From: DASWED01 sp036394995
GTDB lineage: Bacteria; Actinomycetota; UBA4738; JACQTL01
DNA: 64,000 nucleotides
Assembly: GCA_036394995.1 (NCBI GenBank)
Contig: DASWED010000114.1
Location: 62,001-126,000 of the forward strand
Direction: 5' to 3'
Shown: positions 51,061 to 60,527 of the stretch, in pieces
Numbering within the stretch: position 1 is the first letter of the stretch
Layout of the letters: every line of letters starts with the position of its first letter
Notes under the pieces: model-generated
The model's database searches: none
Seen by the model: only the letters and a program-made list of their open reading frames with translations
What the model was told of the DNA's origin: nothing
Made by a program: the position numbers and the translations under genes

Positions 51061-52563
51061 TCAGCTCGTCGCCGCCCCGGCCGGCGCGGGGGCCTCGTGA
51101 ATCTCCCTGGCCGCGCGGATGCCGGACTCGAGGGCGCCCTGGATCCACGCGTGGTACAGGGAGCAGTGCTCCCCCGCGAAGTGGATGCGGCCCTCGGGCT
51201 CGACGATCGCCGTCTGGAGGTCGGTCTGCTGGTCCGGGGCGAACAGCGCGAACGCGCCCCGGGCCCACCGGTCGCCGTACCAGGCGTGGGACGCCCCCAC
51301 CTCGTACTCCTCGCGGATCCTCGGGTGGATCCTGGAGACGTCGTCGAGGGCCTCCTCCAGCCGGGTCTCGGGGTCCATGGCTCCCCACTGCAGGGCGTCC
51401 TGGCCCCACGAGTACGACGCCAGCAGCACGCCGCGTTCGGTCTCCTCCGGCGACGGCGGGTAGTTCATGCGCCGGATCGCGAGGTCCGTCACCGTGGCGC
51501 CGCCGCCGACGATCCCGTCCTCGGACTCCCAGAACCGGTGACGGACCTGGAACAGGACCTTCGTGGAGGCGTGGTAGTTGAGCTGGCGGATCGCGCGCTG
51601 CTTCGCGTGGGAGAACGGCGTCCCGACGACCTCCACGGTCCGCAGCACCGGGAACGGCAGTGTGCACACGGCGAAGTCACCGGTGACGTGGAACCGGCCG
51701 GACTCGGTCTTGAAGTGCACGGTGACATCGTGGGGGGACTGTTCGACGGCGTGGACCTCGGCCCCGAACCGGACCTCGCCCTCCAGCTCCCGGTAGAACG
51801 CGTTCGGCAGGGCGTCCATGCCGCCCTCGATGGTCTGCATGTCCACGTACGCGCCCTCGAGGTCCTCGCGGAGGACCTCCATGACCGCATTGTTCATGTC
51901 GGTCTCCACGAAGTTCATGACCGCGTAGTACTCGATCGCTCCCTCGCTGAACCCCCGTTCCCGCAGGAACTCCAGCAGCGAGTACTGGTCGAACTGGGCC
52001 CGGATCTCCTCCCACGCCGCGGGTCCCTCCCGGTCCAGGAGGGCCTTGATGTCGGCGATGGCGTGCGTCCACAGCTCGTCGGCGGTCTTCCCCCGTTCGT
52101 GGTCGGCCAGCTCGAACGGCAGCCGTTCGGGATGCGCCTGCGCCTCGGCCATGGTCATCCGGACGCCCCCGATGTAGACCAGCCCGTTGGGGTTCCCCAT
52201 CGCGAACGGTACCAGCGGCATCCCGAACTGCTCGCAGTACCTCAGGGTGAGGCCGTGCGAGCGGGGGATGCGCATCGCGCCGAACTCCGCGTACAGGCCG
52301 GGCGCGAAGTCGCGGCATGTGTACACGCGGCCGCCCACCCGGTTCTGGGCCTCCAGCACCACCACGTCGTGGCCCTGGCGCTTCAGCTCGTACGCGGCCA
52401 CCAGCCCGGCCATGCCGGCTCCGATCACCACCACCCGCTTGCGGGCCCCGGGCCGGTCCTCCAACCCCTCCGAGGGCACCGCGAGCGTCTCCTCCGGAAC
52501 CGGTTCCTGCACGATCGGCTGCCCGCTCTCCGCCATCACGTCGTCGCCGGAGCCTTCGCTCAC
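51061..52563 (-). CDS. Flavin amine oxidase family protein (copy 2)
   Basis: 500 residues. The FAD-binding motif is VIGAGMAGLVAAYEL (about 50-64), followed by VLEAQNRVGGRVYTCRDF, and the C-terminal FAGEHCSLYHAWIQG carries the second flavin-contacting segment. Members are bacterial monoamine or L-amino-acid oxidases that yield an imine, ammonia and H2O2. The N-terminal 30 residues (EPVPEETLAVPSEGLEDRP) are shared with the neighbouring paralogue. The GTG start overlaps the stop of that paralogue (GTGA); an ATG at 52536 is the alternative. The transporter gene follows. Confidence 0.85.
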   Translation of the reverse strand: MSEGSGDDVMAESGQPIVQEPVPEETLAVPSEGLEDRPGARKRVVVIGAGMAGLVAAYELKRQGHDVVVLEAQNRVGGRVYTCRDFAPGLYAEFGAMRIPRSHGLTLRYCEQFGMPLVPFAMGNPNGLVYIGGVRMTMAEAQAHPERLPFELADHERGKTADELWTHAIADIKALLDREGPAAWEEIRAQFDQYSLLEFLRERGFSEGAIEYYAVMNFVETDMNNAVMEVLREDLEGAYVDMQTIEGGMDALPNAFYRELEGEVRFGAEVHAVEQSPHDVTVHFKTESGRFHVTGDFAVCTLPFPVLRTVEVVGTPFSHAKQRAIRQLNYHASTKVLFQVRHRFWESEDGIVGGGATVTDLAIRRMNYPPSPEETERGVLLASYSWGQDALQWGAMDPETRLEEALDDVSRIHPRIREEYEVGASHAWYGDRWARGAFALFAPDQQTDLQTAIVEPEGRIHFAGEHCSLYHAWIQGALESGIRAAREIHEAPAPAGAATS

Positions 52564-54080
52564 CGTTCGGACTCCGCCGCCATCACCGCCGGGGCCTCGT
52601 GGATCTCCTTGGCCGCCCGGATGCCGGACTCCAGCGCCCCCTGGATCCACGCGTGGTACAGCGAGCAGTGCTCGCCGGCGAAGTGGATGCGGCCCTCGGG
52701 CTTCACGATGTCGGCCTGGAGGTTGGTCTCCTGCTCCGGTTCGAACAGGGCGAACGCGCCGCCCGCGTACGGGTCGGAGTCCCAGGAGTGCATCGCCCCG
52801 AGCTCGAACTCCTCGACGATCTCCGGATGGATGCGGGCCACGTCCTCGACGGCCTGCTCCACGGCGTCCTCCTCGCCCATCGAGGCCCACCGGACGGCGT
52901 CGCTGCCCCACGTGTAGGACGCGAGCATCATCCCGCGCTCCTCGTTCGGATCCGAGAACGAGGGGTACACGATCCGCCGGATCGGGAGGTCCGTGGCGCT
53001 GGTCCCGCCGACGATCCCCAGCGGCTCTGACTCCCAGAACCGCGTCCGGGTCTGGAACAGGATCTTCGTGGACGAGTTGTAGTGCAGCTCGCGGATCGCC
53101 TTCTGCTTGCCCCGCGAGAGCGCGGGCGTCACCTCGATGTTGCGCATCACCGGGTACGGCACCGTCACGATGGCGTAGTCGCCGGTGACGCTGAATCGCC
53201 CGCTGGCCGTCTTGTAGTGGACGGTCACCTCGTGTTCGGACTGCTCGACCGCATGGACCTCGGCGCCGAATCGCACGTATCGCTTGACCTGCTGGTAGAA
53301 CGCGCGGGGGAGCATGTCGGTCCCGCCCACGATCTCCTGCATGTCCTGGAACGACCGCCCGACGATCTCGCGAAGCTGTTCGATCACCGCCGCGTTCATG
53401 TTCTGCTCGCGGAACGACATCACGCCGTACAGCTCGATCGCACCCTCGCTGAACCCCCGCATCTGCAGGAACTCGCGGATCGAGTACTGGTCGTACTGCT
53501 CCAGGATCTTGTGGAACGCGTCGTGCCCCTCGCGCTCGTACATCTCCCGGACCTCGCGGGTGGCCTCGTCCCACATCTCGGAATAGGTCCGGCCCCGTTC
53601 GTGCTCCTCCAGCTCGAACGGGAGCCGCTCCGGGTGCTGGTCGGCCTCGTGTGTGGTCATCAGCTCGCCGCCCACGTACACCAGCGTCTTCGGGTTCCCC
53701 ATGACGAACGGCCGGAGCTCCAGCCCGAACAGCCGGCAGTACTCCAGCGTGAGGTCGTGGACCCGGGGGATCCGCATGGCCCCCGCCTCGATGTACAGGC
53801 CCGGCGCCCAGTCCCGGAGCGTGTACACGCGGCCCCCCACGCGGTGCTGCGCCTCCAGCACCAGAGGCTCGTGGCCCTGGCGCATCAGCTCGAACGCCGC
53901 CACGAGCCCGGCCACGCCCCCGCCGACGATGATCACGCGCTTCTGGAGCTGGGGCCGGCGTTCGAGGCCCTCCGCGGGGACGCTCAGCACCTCCTCGGGC
54001 ACGGGCTCCGGGTGGATGTCCTGGTGGGGTCCCTCGATCGCCTGGTGTTCCCCGGCCTCGGGTTCGTCGTGCTCGGACAT
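52560..54080 (-). CDS. Flavin amine oxidase family protein (copy 1)
   Basis: 506 residues, clearly paralogous to the downstream copy: VGGGVAGLVAAFEL, VLEAQHRVGGRVYTLRDW, the shared N-terminal PEPVPEEVLSVPAEGLERRP, and FAGEHCSLYHAWIQGALESG at the end. It is the first gene of the three-gene unit, with GAGAGGAG eight bases before ATG 54080. Two active-looking paralogues in tandem point to either a heterodimer or different amine substrates. No signal peptide is seen. The substrate cannot be read from sequence. Confidence 0.85.
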   Translation of the reverse strand: MSEHDEPEAGEHQAIEGPHQDIHPEPVPEEVLSVPAEGLERRPQLQKRVIIVGGGVAGLVAAFELMRQGHEPLVLEAQHRVGGRVYTLRDWAPGLYIEAGAMRIPRVHDLTLEYCRLFGLELRPFVMGNPKTLVYVGGELMTTHEADQHPERLPFELEEHERGRTYSEMWDEATREVREMYEREGHDAFHKILEQYDQYSIREFLQMRGFSEGAIELYGVMSFREQNMNAAVIEQLREIVGRSFQDMQEIVGGTDMLPRAFYQQVKRYVRFGAEVHAVEQSEHEVTVHYKTASGRFSVTGDYAIVTVPYPVMRNIEVTPALSRGKQKAIRELHYNSSTKILFQTRTRFWESEPLGIVGGTSATDLPIRRIVYPSFSDPNEERGMMLASYTWGSDAVRWASMGEEDAVEQAVEDVARIHPEIVEEFELGAMHSWDSDPYAGGAFALFEPEQETNLQADIVKPEGRIHFAGEHCSLYHAWIQGALESGIRAAKEIHEAPAVMAAESER

Positions 54081-54160
54081 GCTTCGGCTCCTCTCCCGTT
54101 CGCGCAGGGCGCGAGCATATGCCGAGGACCCCGGCCCGCGGAACCGAATGGGCCGCGTTG

Positions 54161-55606
54161 ATGGAATCGGAGACAGCGGTCACCATACGCGGCATGCCGA
54201 CCATCGCCGCCGGGTCCTCGGAGCTGAAGGTCCCGGAGGGGACCCAGCTCGCGCTGGTCATCGTGGCCGCGGCGCTCACCGCGCTGTGGATCCTGGTCGC
54301 GGTGGCCGTCCGGATGATCCGGCAGCCCCGGGAGCCGGATCCGGGTCCCCCGTCACTCGACACCGGGGACGAACCACCGGCCGTGGCCAACCTCCTGGCC
54401 TCGAACTGGCGGGTCACGCGCGACGCCGTTCCGGCGACCCTGCTGGACCTCGCGGCCCGGGGCCACGTGGGCATCGAGCAGGTCGCGCCGGGGGAGTTCC
54501 AGGTCCGGCTCCTGCGAACCGACCCCACCGGGCTCCAGCCCTACGAGGCCCGGGTCCTGGAGCTGCTGGTCTCCCGAGCGGTCGGAGGCGTGATCCCCGC
54601 CGGGGCCCTCACCACCGGGCAGGAAGAGGTCTCGAAGAAGTGGTGGAAGGGGTTCAGCCGGGAGGTCGTGGCCGACGCCAAGGCCCGGGGGGTCTCCGAG
54701 GACCTGTGGGACGCCAAGAGCAAGACCCTGGTGAGCGTGCTGGCCGCCGGTCCGGCCGTTCCCCTCGGCTTCGCGTATCCGATCTGGGGGGCCGTGTACT
54801 ACGCCTTCGGGGCCATCGCGGTGGTGGGTTCGATCTGGGCGGGGGGTCGCCAGCGCCACACCGCGGCCGGTCTGGAGGCGGCCTCCGTGTGGCTCGGCAT
54901 CCAGGAGCACCTCCGGACCGACGAGGTGTTCGACACCCTCCCGCCCACGGCGGTGATCACGTGGGAGCGGCTGCTGCCATACGGCGCGGCCCTCGGCGTG
55001 GCCGCGGCCGCTGTGCGGGCCATCCCCATGGGCGCCGAGGACGACCACCGTGCCTGGAGCCCCGCCGGGGGGCGGTGGCGGCAGGTCCACGTGAGCTATC
55101 CGCGGTTCCGGTCGCCGGGGTGGGGGTCCTCGCCGTGGCTGATCATCTTCCTGTCCCTGGTGCGGTTCGCCGCCGCGGCGGGACTCGTCTGGCTGGGCAC
55201 GGTCCTCACCACCCAGGCCGACCAGGAGACGAACGCGAACGTGGCCCGGGGGATGCGCATCGGAGCCGGCTGGGCGGACGTGGTGGCGGCGGTGCTGGCG
55301 CTGTATTCCCTGGTGCAGCTGATCCGGGCGGCGGCGGACCTGTTCCTGGTGGACAGGGTCACCGGGGTGGTCCTGCGGGCGCGCCGCCGCGGTTCGGACG
55401 ACCAGCCGGTCTACTACCTGGCGGTGGACGACGGATCGGAGGACCGCATCCGGGCCTGGCGGGTCCGCTCCCTGCTCTACCACCGGACCTCCGAGAACGA
55501 CCGGGCCACCGTGGAGGTGACCCGGGGCCTCGGGTACGTCCGGTCCGTCGAACCGGCGCCCACGCCGGTGGCGGCCCCGCCGGCGGGAGCCGGGTTCACT
55601 CCCTGA
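54161..55606 (+). CDS. DUF2207-type membrane protein
   Basis: About 481 residues. Hydrophobic segments lie near residues 29-50, 182-205 and 320-400, with soluble parts between: one has WRVTRDAVPATLLDLAARGH, the typical winged-helix-like segment of DUF2207 proteins, and AGLEAASVWLGIQEHLRTDE. The N-terminal beta domain that many DUF2207 proteins have before the first helix is missing here, so it is a short form. The start is uncertain (ATG 54119, 54161 or 54194, none with a ribosome site). Function unknown. A frameshifted membrane gene follows directly. Confidence 0.6.
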   Translation: MESETAVTIRGMPTIAAGSSELKVPEGTQLALVIVAAALTALWILVAVAVRMIRQPREPDPGPPSLDTGDEPPAVANLLASNWRVTRDAVPATLLDLAARGHVGIEQVAPGEFQVRLLRTDPTGLQPYEARVLELLVSRAVGGVIPAGALTTGQEEVSKKWWKGFSREVVADAKARGVSEDLWDAKSKTLVSVLAAGPAVPLGFAYPIWGAVYYAFGAIAVVGSIWAGGRQRHTAAGLEAASVWLGIQEHLRTDEVFDTLPPTAVITWERLLPYGAALGVAAAAVRAIPMGAEDDHRAWSPAGGRWRQVHVSYPRFRSPGWGSSPWLIIFLSLVRFAAAAGLVWLGTVLTTQADQETNANVARGMRIGAGWADVVAAVLALYSLVQLIRAAADLFLVDRVTGVVLRARRRGSDDQPVYYLAVDDGSEDRIRAWRVRSLLYHRTSENDRATVEVTRGLGYVRSVEPAPTPVAAPPAGAGFTP

Positions 55607-55607
55607 G

Positions 55608-56055
55608 ATGTACCGGGACTGGGTCTTCCTGCACCTGGCCGGGGTGCTGGCGTTCCTGGCGGCGCACGGTGTGTCGGCGGCCGTGGGCCTCCGGGTTCGG
55701 GCTGAGCGCGACCGGCAGCGCATCCGGGCCCTGCTGGAGCTGTCCGCGGGGACCCTGCTCCTGTCGAACGTGGCGTTGGCTGGTCCTGCTGGCCGGAGGG
55801 ATCGGGGCCGGAGTCACCGGGCACTGGTTCGGCCAGGGATGGATCTGGGCGGCGCTCGGCCTCCTGGCCGTCCTCACCGCGACCACGATCCCCGTGGCCG
55901 TCCCGTACTACCGCCTGGTCCGAAGGGCGCTCGACGAGGCCACGGACGAGGAGGTGGCCGAGCTCCTCGATTCGCCCCGGCCGGTGATCCTGGCCTGGCT
56001 GGGCTCGGCCGTCCTCCTCCTCATCCTGTGGCTGATGGTCTTCAAGCCCTTCTGA
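55608..56055 (+). pseudogene. Frameshifted DUF2269-like small membrane protein
   Basis: ATG 55608 opens a frame coding MYRDWVFLHLAGVLAFLAAH and on to LLLSNVAL, after which this frame turns to nonsense while the frame shifted forward by one base continues with WLVLLAGGIGAGVTGHWF, WIWAALGLLAVLTATTIP and RRALDEATDEEVAELL, to the stop at 56055. Together they give one protein of about 148 residues with four membrane helices like DUF2269/CopD-type proteins. The break lies near 55780. It may be a real disabling mutation, a programmed shift or a sequence error. The protein begins two bases after the DUF2207 stop. Confidence 0.65.
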
Positions 56056-56058
56056 TCG

Positions 56059-59000
56059 CTACCCCGCCGCCCTCGCGGGGATGGCTGTCGGCCCGAGCGT
56101 GATCGCTCCCGTCTGCGGCGCCGCCACCCCGTCGATCTGGACGGGCTTGCCGGACGAGCTCACCTTCACCACGAGGTTGCTGATCTTGACGGTGGAGAAG
56201 GTGGGCATGGTGAACACCACGAAGCCGGAGCCGCTGGTGTCCGCAATGACGGTCTGGCCGCCGAACGTGATCGTGAACTTGCCGCACGTCGAGCATCGCT
56301 TCGCCAGGATGCCGACCTGCTTCGCGTGGAGGCTGGACAGCGTGAGCGACGAGTTCTTCGCGGATGCGACCGACAGCGTCCCGAGGAACGCACCGGACTG
56401 GCCCGTCTTCCGGGTCCAGGTGCCGGCTCCGACGGTCATCGTCTTGTCGTCGACAGGGATCATCGTGCACTTCGATGCGCTGAACGCCGACAGGTTGCCC
56501 GCGTTGTCCCTCGCGCGCACCGAGAAGCAGTACGACTTCCCAGCGGCGCCCGTGAAGACCTTCGAGGTTCCCGTGAGGTGCTGCAGGCCGGCGGGCTGCG
56601 TGAAGGAGCCGAAGCCCGAGTTGAAGTTCGCGCTCTTCACGCGAATGTCGACGTCGTCGAGCCCGCTTCCTCCGGTGTCGCTCGCGGTCCATGCCAACGT
56701 GATCGACTTCGAGATCGTGACGGTCTTGGAAGGCTGGGTCATCTTCGCGGTCGGGTCGATGGTGTCGGTGCCGCCGGTGCCGATGACCGCGTCCCACATG
56801 CCCTTGCCGTGGGTGGCCACGCGGAGGATCTCGTTCGAGGTCCCCGGCCGGACGACGGCCATGTCGAAGATGGCCACGACCGGCAGCCCGGTGCCGAACG
56901 GCGCCCACGAGCTCCCGCCGTCCGTGGAGGCGTACACGCCGACGTCGGTGCCGGCGTACAGGTGCGCGCTGTTGATGGGGTCGACTACGAAGGCGTTCAC
57001 CGGCACGTCGGGGAGCCCGGAGTTCTTTGCGGTCCAGGTCGGCGGGTTCGCGCTGAGGTTCGTGGTCTTCCACACGTGCGACTGGGCGGCCCCGATCCCG
57101 CCGAGGAATCCGTTGATGGTCACGTAGGCGGTCGTCTTGGTGTTCGGATCGACCACCACCCGGGACACGTACTTGTTCGGGATGGTGTTCGACGGGTCCA
57201 GGTTGAGGAGCGGGTTGGCGGCGGTGGAGGTACCGAAGACGCCCCCGAGGGCTCCCCCGATCATCCGGACGTGGTCGTCCTTCGGGGAGATCCCGATGGC
57301 GCTGATCCTGCCCTGGCCCGCCGTCGCAATGGGGAATGTCTGGCTGACCACGGGGTTGGTCACACCCAGGTTACTCGACCGGTGGAGCCGGTCGGTGCCG
57401 TAGTACACGGTGTTGGGGTTTCCGGGCCCGAGCTCGAGGGGCGCGTAGAACAGGGGGTTCTCGCTGCACTGGATGTCGTTCTCGGTGAACCCCTCGTCGC
57501 AGCCCCGGAACACCCAGTTGCCGTCGCTTGCGTTGGCCACGGACCCCACGGTCACGTACCCGACCAGGGAGTTCTGCGCGTTGAAGTACGTGTGGTACAT
57601 CCGCACGGTCGAGGTGTCCGCGGCGTTCTGGTCGATGGCGGCGAAGCCGCCGTCGCCGAAGTCCGCACGGGTCCAGGTCCCCGCGGCGTTCCGCATCGGC
57701 GTCCCGTTGTCCTGGGTGCCCCCGATGGTGAAGTTCGGGTCAGTGGGATGCACGGCGACGCTCTCGAACTGCGTGGCGCTGAACTGGGCGTTGTTGAGGC
57801 TGGCCCAGGTGGCGCCCCCGTCGGCGGACCTGTAGATGCCGCCGTCGTTGCCGGTGTAGACCGTCGCGGGGCTGCTGGCCGCGTACGCGACCGCGTGGGA
57901 GTCGGCGTGCAGTTTCGTGTCGCTCACCGAGAAGCTCGTCCCGTTCGTGGATCGGAGCATCTGCGACGGCACCGGCGGCGACAGGTCGTCGGCCGAACCG
58001 CCCACCAGCATCTTCGTCGCGTCGCTCGGGTTCACGCCGAGCGCGATGTCGTAGAAGCACTGTCCCCCGCAGAAGCCGCTCACGTCGGTCAGCGTGGTGG
58101 GGAAGGTGACCCCGCCGTCGGTGGACTTGAACACCCGCCCGGGCAGGCCGCTCAGGTTCGCCTCGATCCCCGCCAGGACTGTGGTCCCGCTGGCGGCGAG
58201 GCGCAGGTTGAACGAACCGTTCGGGAGCGAGATGTGCGTGAAGGTCGGCGACGCCTGGTTGGCGGTCGTCGTGCGCCACACGCCGTTGTTCGAGACGGTG
58301 CTGAACGTGAGGTCCTCGGAGCCGGCCAGCAGGGTCGACGAGCTCCCCGGCAGGAACAGGACGTCGGTCGCTCCGCTCACCCCGTTGGCCGGGATCCCCC
58401 CGGCGACCAGCGAGAAGGTCGGGCTCGCCGCGGTCGCGTTCGTCGAGCGGTACAACCCGACGTCCGCTCCGTTCGCCGACAGCCCGCAGCAGATCAGATC
58501 GTTCGACACGCCGATTCCGGCGAGGGTGGAGGCCACGTAGATCCGCGCGGCGTCGGCGGGATCGACCGCGATCCCCTGGATCCCGGCGCCGAGGAAGGCG
58601 TGCCCGTTGTCGACGGTGGTGCCGGTCCCGGCCACCCGGGTCTCGAAGGGACCGTTGACCACGGGCGTGGTCCCGTTGGCGCTGTCGATCCGGTAGATGC
58701 CCACTCCCGCGTAGGAGTCCGCGGAGAGGTTGCCCTCCCCGGTCCCCACGTACAGGATCGTGTGGTCGCTCGGCGCCAGGGCCAGCGCGCCGATGGCCAG
58801 GGAGGCCGCGCCGTCCATCAGCGGCGTCCAGTTCGTGCCGCCGTTCTTGCTCCGGTACACGCCTCCCTGCGCCGTGCCCGCGTACACCACGTTCGCGTCG
58901 GTGGGGTCGACCACGATGGCGGTGACCCGGCCGCTCACCGGGACGCTGCTCCCACCGCCGGCGACCTGGCCGTTCGGGATCGGTGCGGGGCCGATCGGGG

Positions 59001-59340
59001 TCCACGCCGGTCCCGTCTTCCCCCGGCGGGCCAGCTCCCGGTCCAGGACCTGCACCGCCGCCAGCCGGGCGTTGTAGTCGAGGTCGAACGGAGCGCCCCG
59101 GTACATGGCGATCTGGCCGGCCCGGAGGCGGAGGTACGTCACCCGGTCCATGGGCGGGCCGACCGGCGGGAGGTCGGGGTCCCCCCATCCGATGTCGTTG
59201 GCGGTCCCACGCAGGACGGCGATCGGCGACGGTCCCTCGTCCGCGACAGCGGGGACCGAGCCGGACCCCGGGACGATCGACGCGACGACGAGGCCGGCGA
59301 CGGCCACGACGAACGCTCGGCGAACACGCAAACGACTCAT
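56059..59340 (-). CDS. Large secreted Asp-box (BNR) beta-propeller protein
   Basis: 1,093 residues. A signal peptide (about 1-34) is followed by a propeller region (about 110-850) with Asp-box repeats such as VYRSKNGGTNWTPL, FKSTDGGVTF, IYRSADGGATWASL and VYASTDGGSSWAPF, as in sortilin/VPS10 and xyloglucanase-like proteins. A fibronectin-III-like domain (about 870-970) and a C-terminal beta domain with KRCSTCGKFTI follow. It has no sorting signal or membrane anchor, so it should be released. Glycan or protein binding is likely; no catalytic residues are apparent. ATG 59340 has a GGAGGGAG ribosome site. Confidence 0.8.
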   Translation of the reverse strand: MSRLRVRRAFVVAVAGLVVASIVPGSGSVPAVADEGPSPIAVLRGTANDIGWGDPDLPPVGPPMDRVTYLRLRAGQIAMYRGAPFDLDYNARLAAVQVLDRELARRGKTGPAWTPIGPAPIPNGQVAGGGSSVPVSGRVTAIVVDPTDANVVYAGTAQGGVYRSKNGGTNWTPLMDGAASLAIGALALAPSDHTILYVGTGEGNLSADSYAGVGIYRIDSANGTTPVVNGPFETRVAGTGTTVDNGHAFLGAGIQGIAVDPADAARIYVASTLAGIGVSNDLICCGLSANGADVGLYRSTNATAASPTFSLVAGGIPANGVSGATDVLFLPGSSSTLLAGSEDLTFSTVSNNGVWRTTTANQASPTFTHISLPNGSFNLRLAASGTTVLAGIEANLSGLPGRVFKSTDGGVTFPTTLTDVSGFCGGQCFYDIALGVNPSDATKMLVGGSADDLSPPVPSQMLRSTNGTSFSVSDTKLHADSHAVAYAASSPATVYTGNDGGIYRSADGGATWASLNNAQFSATQFESVAVHPTDPNFTIGGTQDNGTPMRNAAGTWTRADFGDGGFAAIDQNAADTSTVRMYHTYFNAQNSLVGYVTVGSVANASDGNWVFRGCDEGFTENDIQCSENPLFYAPLELGPGNPNTVYYGTDRLHRSSNLGVTNPVVSQTFPIATAGQGRISAIGISPKDDHVRMIGGALGGVFGTSTAANPLLNLDPSNTIPNKYVSRVVVDPNTKTTAYVTINGFLGGIGAAQSHVWKTTNLSANPPTWTAKNSGLPDVPVNAFVVDPINSAHLYAGTDVGVYASTDGGSSWAPFGTGLPVVAIFDMAVVRPGTSNEILRVATHGKGMWDAVIGTGGTDTIDPTAKMTQPSKTVTISKSITLAWTASDTGGSGLDDVDIRVKSANFNSGFGSFTQPAGLQHLTGTSKVFTGAAGKSYCFSVRARDNAGNLSAFSASKCTMIPVDDKTMTVGAGTWTRKTGQSGAFLGTLSVASAKNSSLTLSSLHAKQVGILAKRCSTCGKFTITFGGQTVIADTSGSGFVVFTMPTFSTVKISNLVVKVSSSGKPVQIDGVAAPQTGAITLGPTAIPARAAG

Positions 59341-59558
59341 GAGGCGCTCCCTCCCCGCAGGCGGTATTCGGATGTCGGGCCCGGCACCTCACGGAGCAGC
59401 TGAATCGCCGGCGGGACCCCCCGTGTGGCGCCCCCCGTGTGGCCCGGGCAGCGCACACTGTAGACAGGACCCGGGAGCATGTAAAGGAAAATGCCCCAAA
59501 GCTCCACCGGCGCGCGATTCGGGTAGCGTTCCGCGGGCTTCGACTGGCGGGAGGCGTC

Positions 59559-60527
59559 ATGGGCATGCTGGACGGCAAGGTCGCCGTGATCACCGGGGCG
59601 GGGCGGGGGATCGGGCGGGGGGAGGCGCTGCTGTTCGCCGAGGAGGGCGCGCGGGTCGTGGTGAACGACCTCGGGGGCGACTGGGACGGCACGGGCGCCG
59701 ATCCCCGCGCCGCATCACAGGTAGTCGAGGAGATCCGGGCCGCCGGGGGAGAGGCGGAGGCGCACTTCGAGGACATCGGCGAGCCGGACGGCGCGGCGTC
59801 GCTCGTCCGGCTGGCCCTCCACACGTGGGGGCGCCTGGACGCGGTAGTGAACAACGCGGGGATCCTCCGGGACCGGATGGTGTTCAACATGTCCCTGGAG
59901 GAATGGGACGCGGTGATCAAGGTCCACCTCCGGGGTCACTTCCTGGTGACGCACGAGGCGTGCGCGCACTGGCGGGACCGGTCGAAGGCCGGTGAGCAGG
60001 TCCGCGGCGCGATCGTGAACACGTCGTCGACGTCCGGCATCCTGGGCATCGCCGGGCAGTCGAACTACGGCGCGGCCAAGGCGGGGATCGCCGCGTTCAC
60101 CTGCATCGTGGCCATGGAGATGGAGCGGTACGGCGTCCGGGTGAACGCCATCGCCCCCGGCGCGCGCACGCGCATGACCGAGAAGACGTTCGGTGACATG
60201 GCGGCCCCCGGCGAGGGCGAGTTCGACCAGCTGGCGCCGGAGAACGTGGCGCCGCTGGTGGCGTTCCTGTGCTCCGACGCCGCCGAGGGGATCACCGGGC
60301 AGGTGCTCGGGATCCAGGGCGGCCTGGTGGAGCTGTATCAGGGGTGGCATCCCGTGTCCTCGCTGCAGAAGGACGAACGCTGGACGGCCTCCGAGCTGCC
60401 CGGGCGGATGGACGAGCTGTTCGGCGACCGGGCGCGCGTGTACCGGCCCCCGGCCTCGCCGTTCCGGCGGGCCGCGGGGCTCGGTGGGTCCGGGTCCGCT
60501 TCGGGTGGCGCCGGGGAGGCCGGGTAG
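59559..60527 (+). CDS. Short-chain dehydrogenase/reductase
   Basis: 322 residues. The NAD(P) motif TGAGRGIGRGEALLF, NNAG, the catalytic serine in NTSSTSGILG and YGAAK (Tyr-x3-Lys) are intact. The segment VVNDLGGDWDGTGADPRAA resembles the hydroxyacyl-CoA dehydrogenase part of the peroxisomal multifunctional enzyme, so a 3-hydroxyacyl-CoA or related alcohol may be oxidised. The C-terminal 60 residues (about 262-322) are longer than in classic SDRs and end Gly/Ser-rich. ATG 59559 has GGGAGG five bases upstream. The amidohydrolase ATG follows its stop directly, so the two are cotranscribed. Confidence 0.85.
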   Translation: MGMLDGKVAVITGAGRGIGRGEALLFAEEGARVVVNDLGGDWDGTGADPRAASQVVEEIRAAGGEAEAHFEDIGEPDGAASLVRLALHTWGRLDAVVNNAGILRDRMVFNMSLEEWDAVIKVHLRGHFLVTHEACAHWRDRSKAGEQVRGAIVNTSSTSGILGIAGQSNYGAAKAGIAAFTCIVAMEMERYGVRVNAIAPGARTRMTEKTFGDMAAPGEGEFDQLAPENVAPLVAFLCSDAAEGITGQVLGIQGGLVELYQGWHPVSSLQKDERWTASELPGRMDELFGDRARVYRPPASPFRRAAGLGGSGSASGGAGEAG

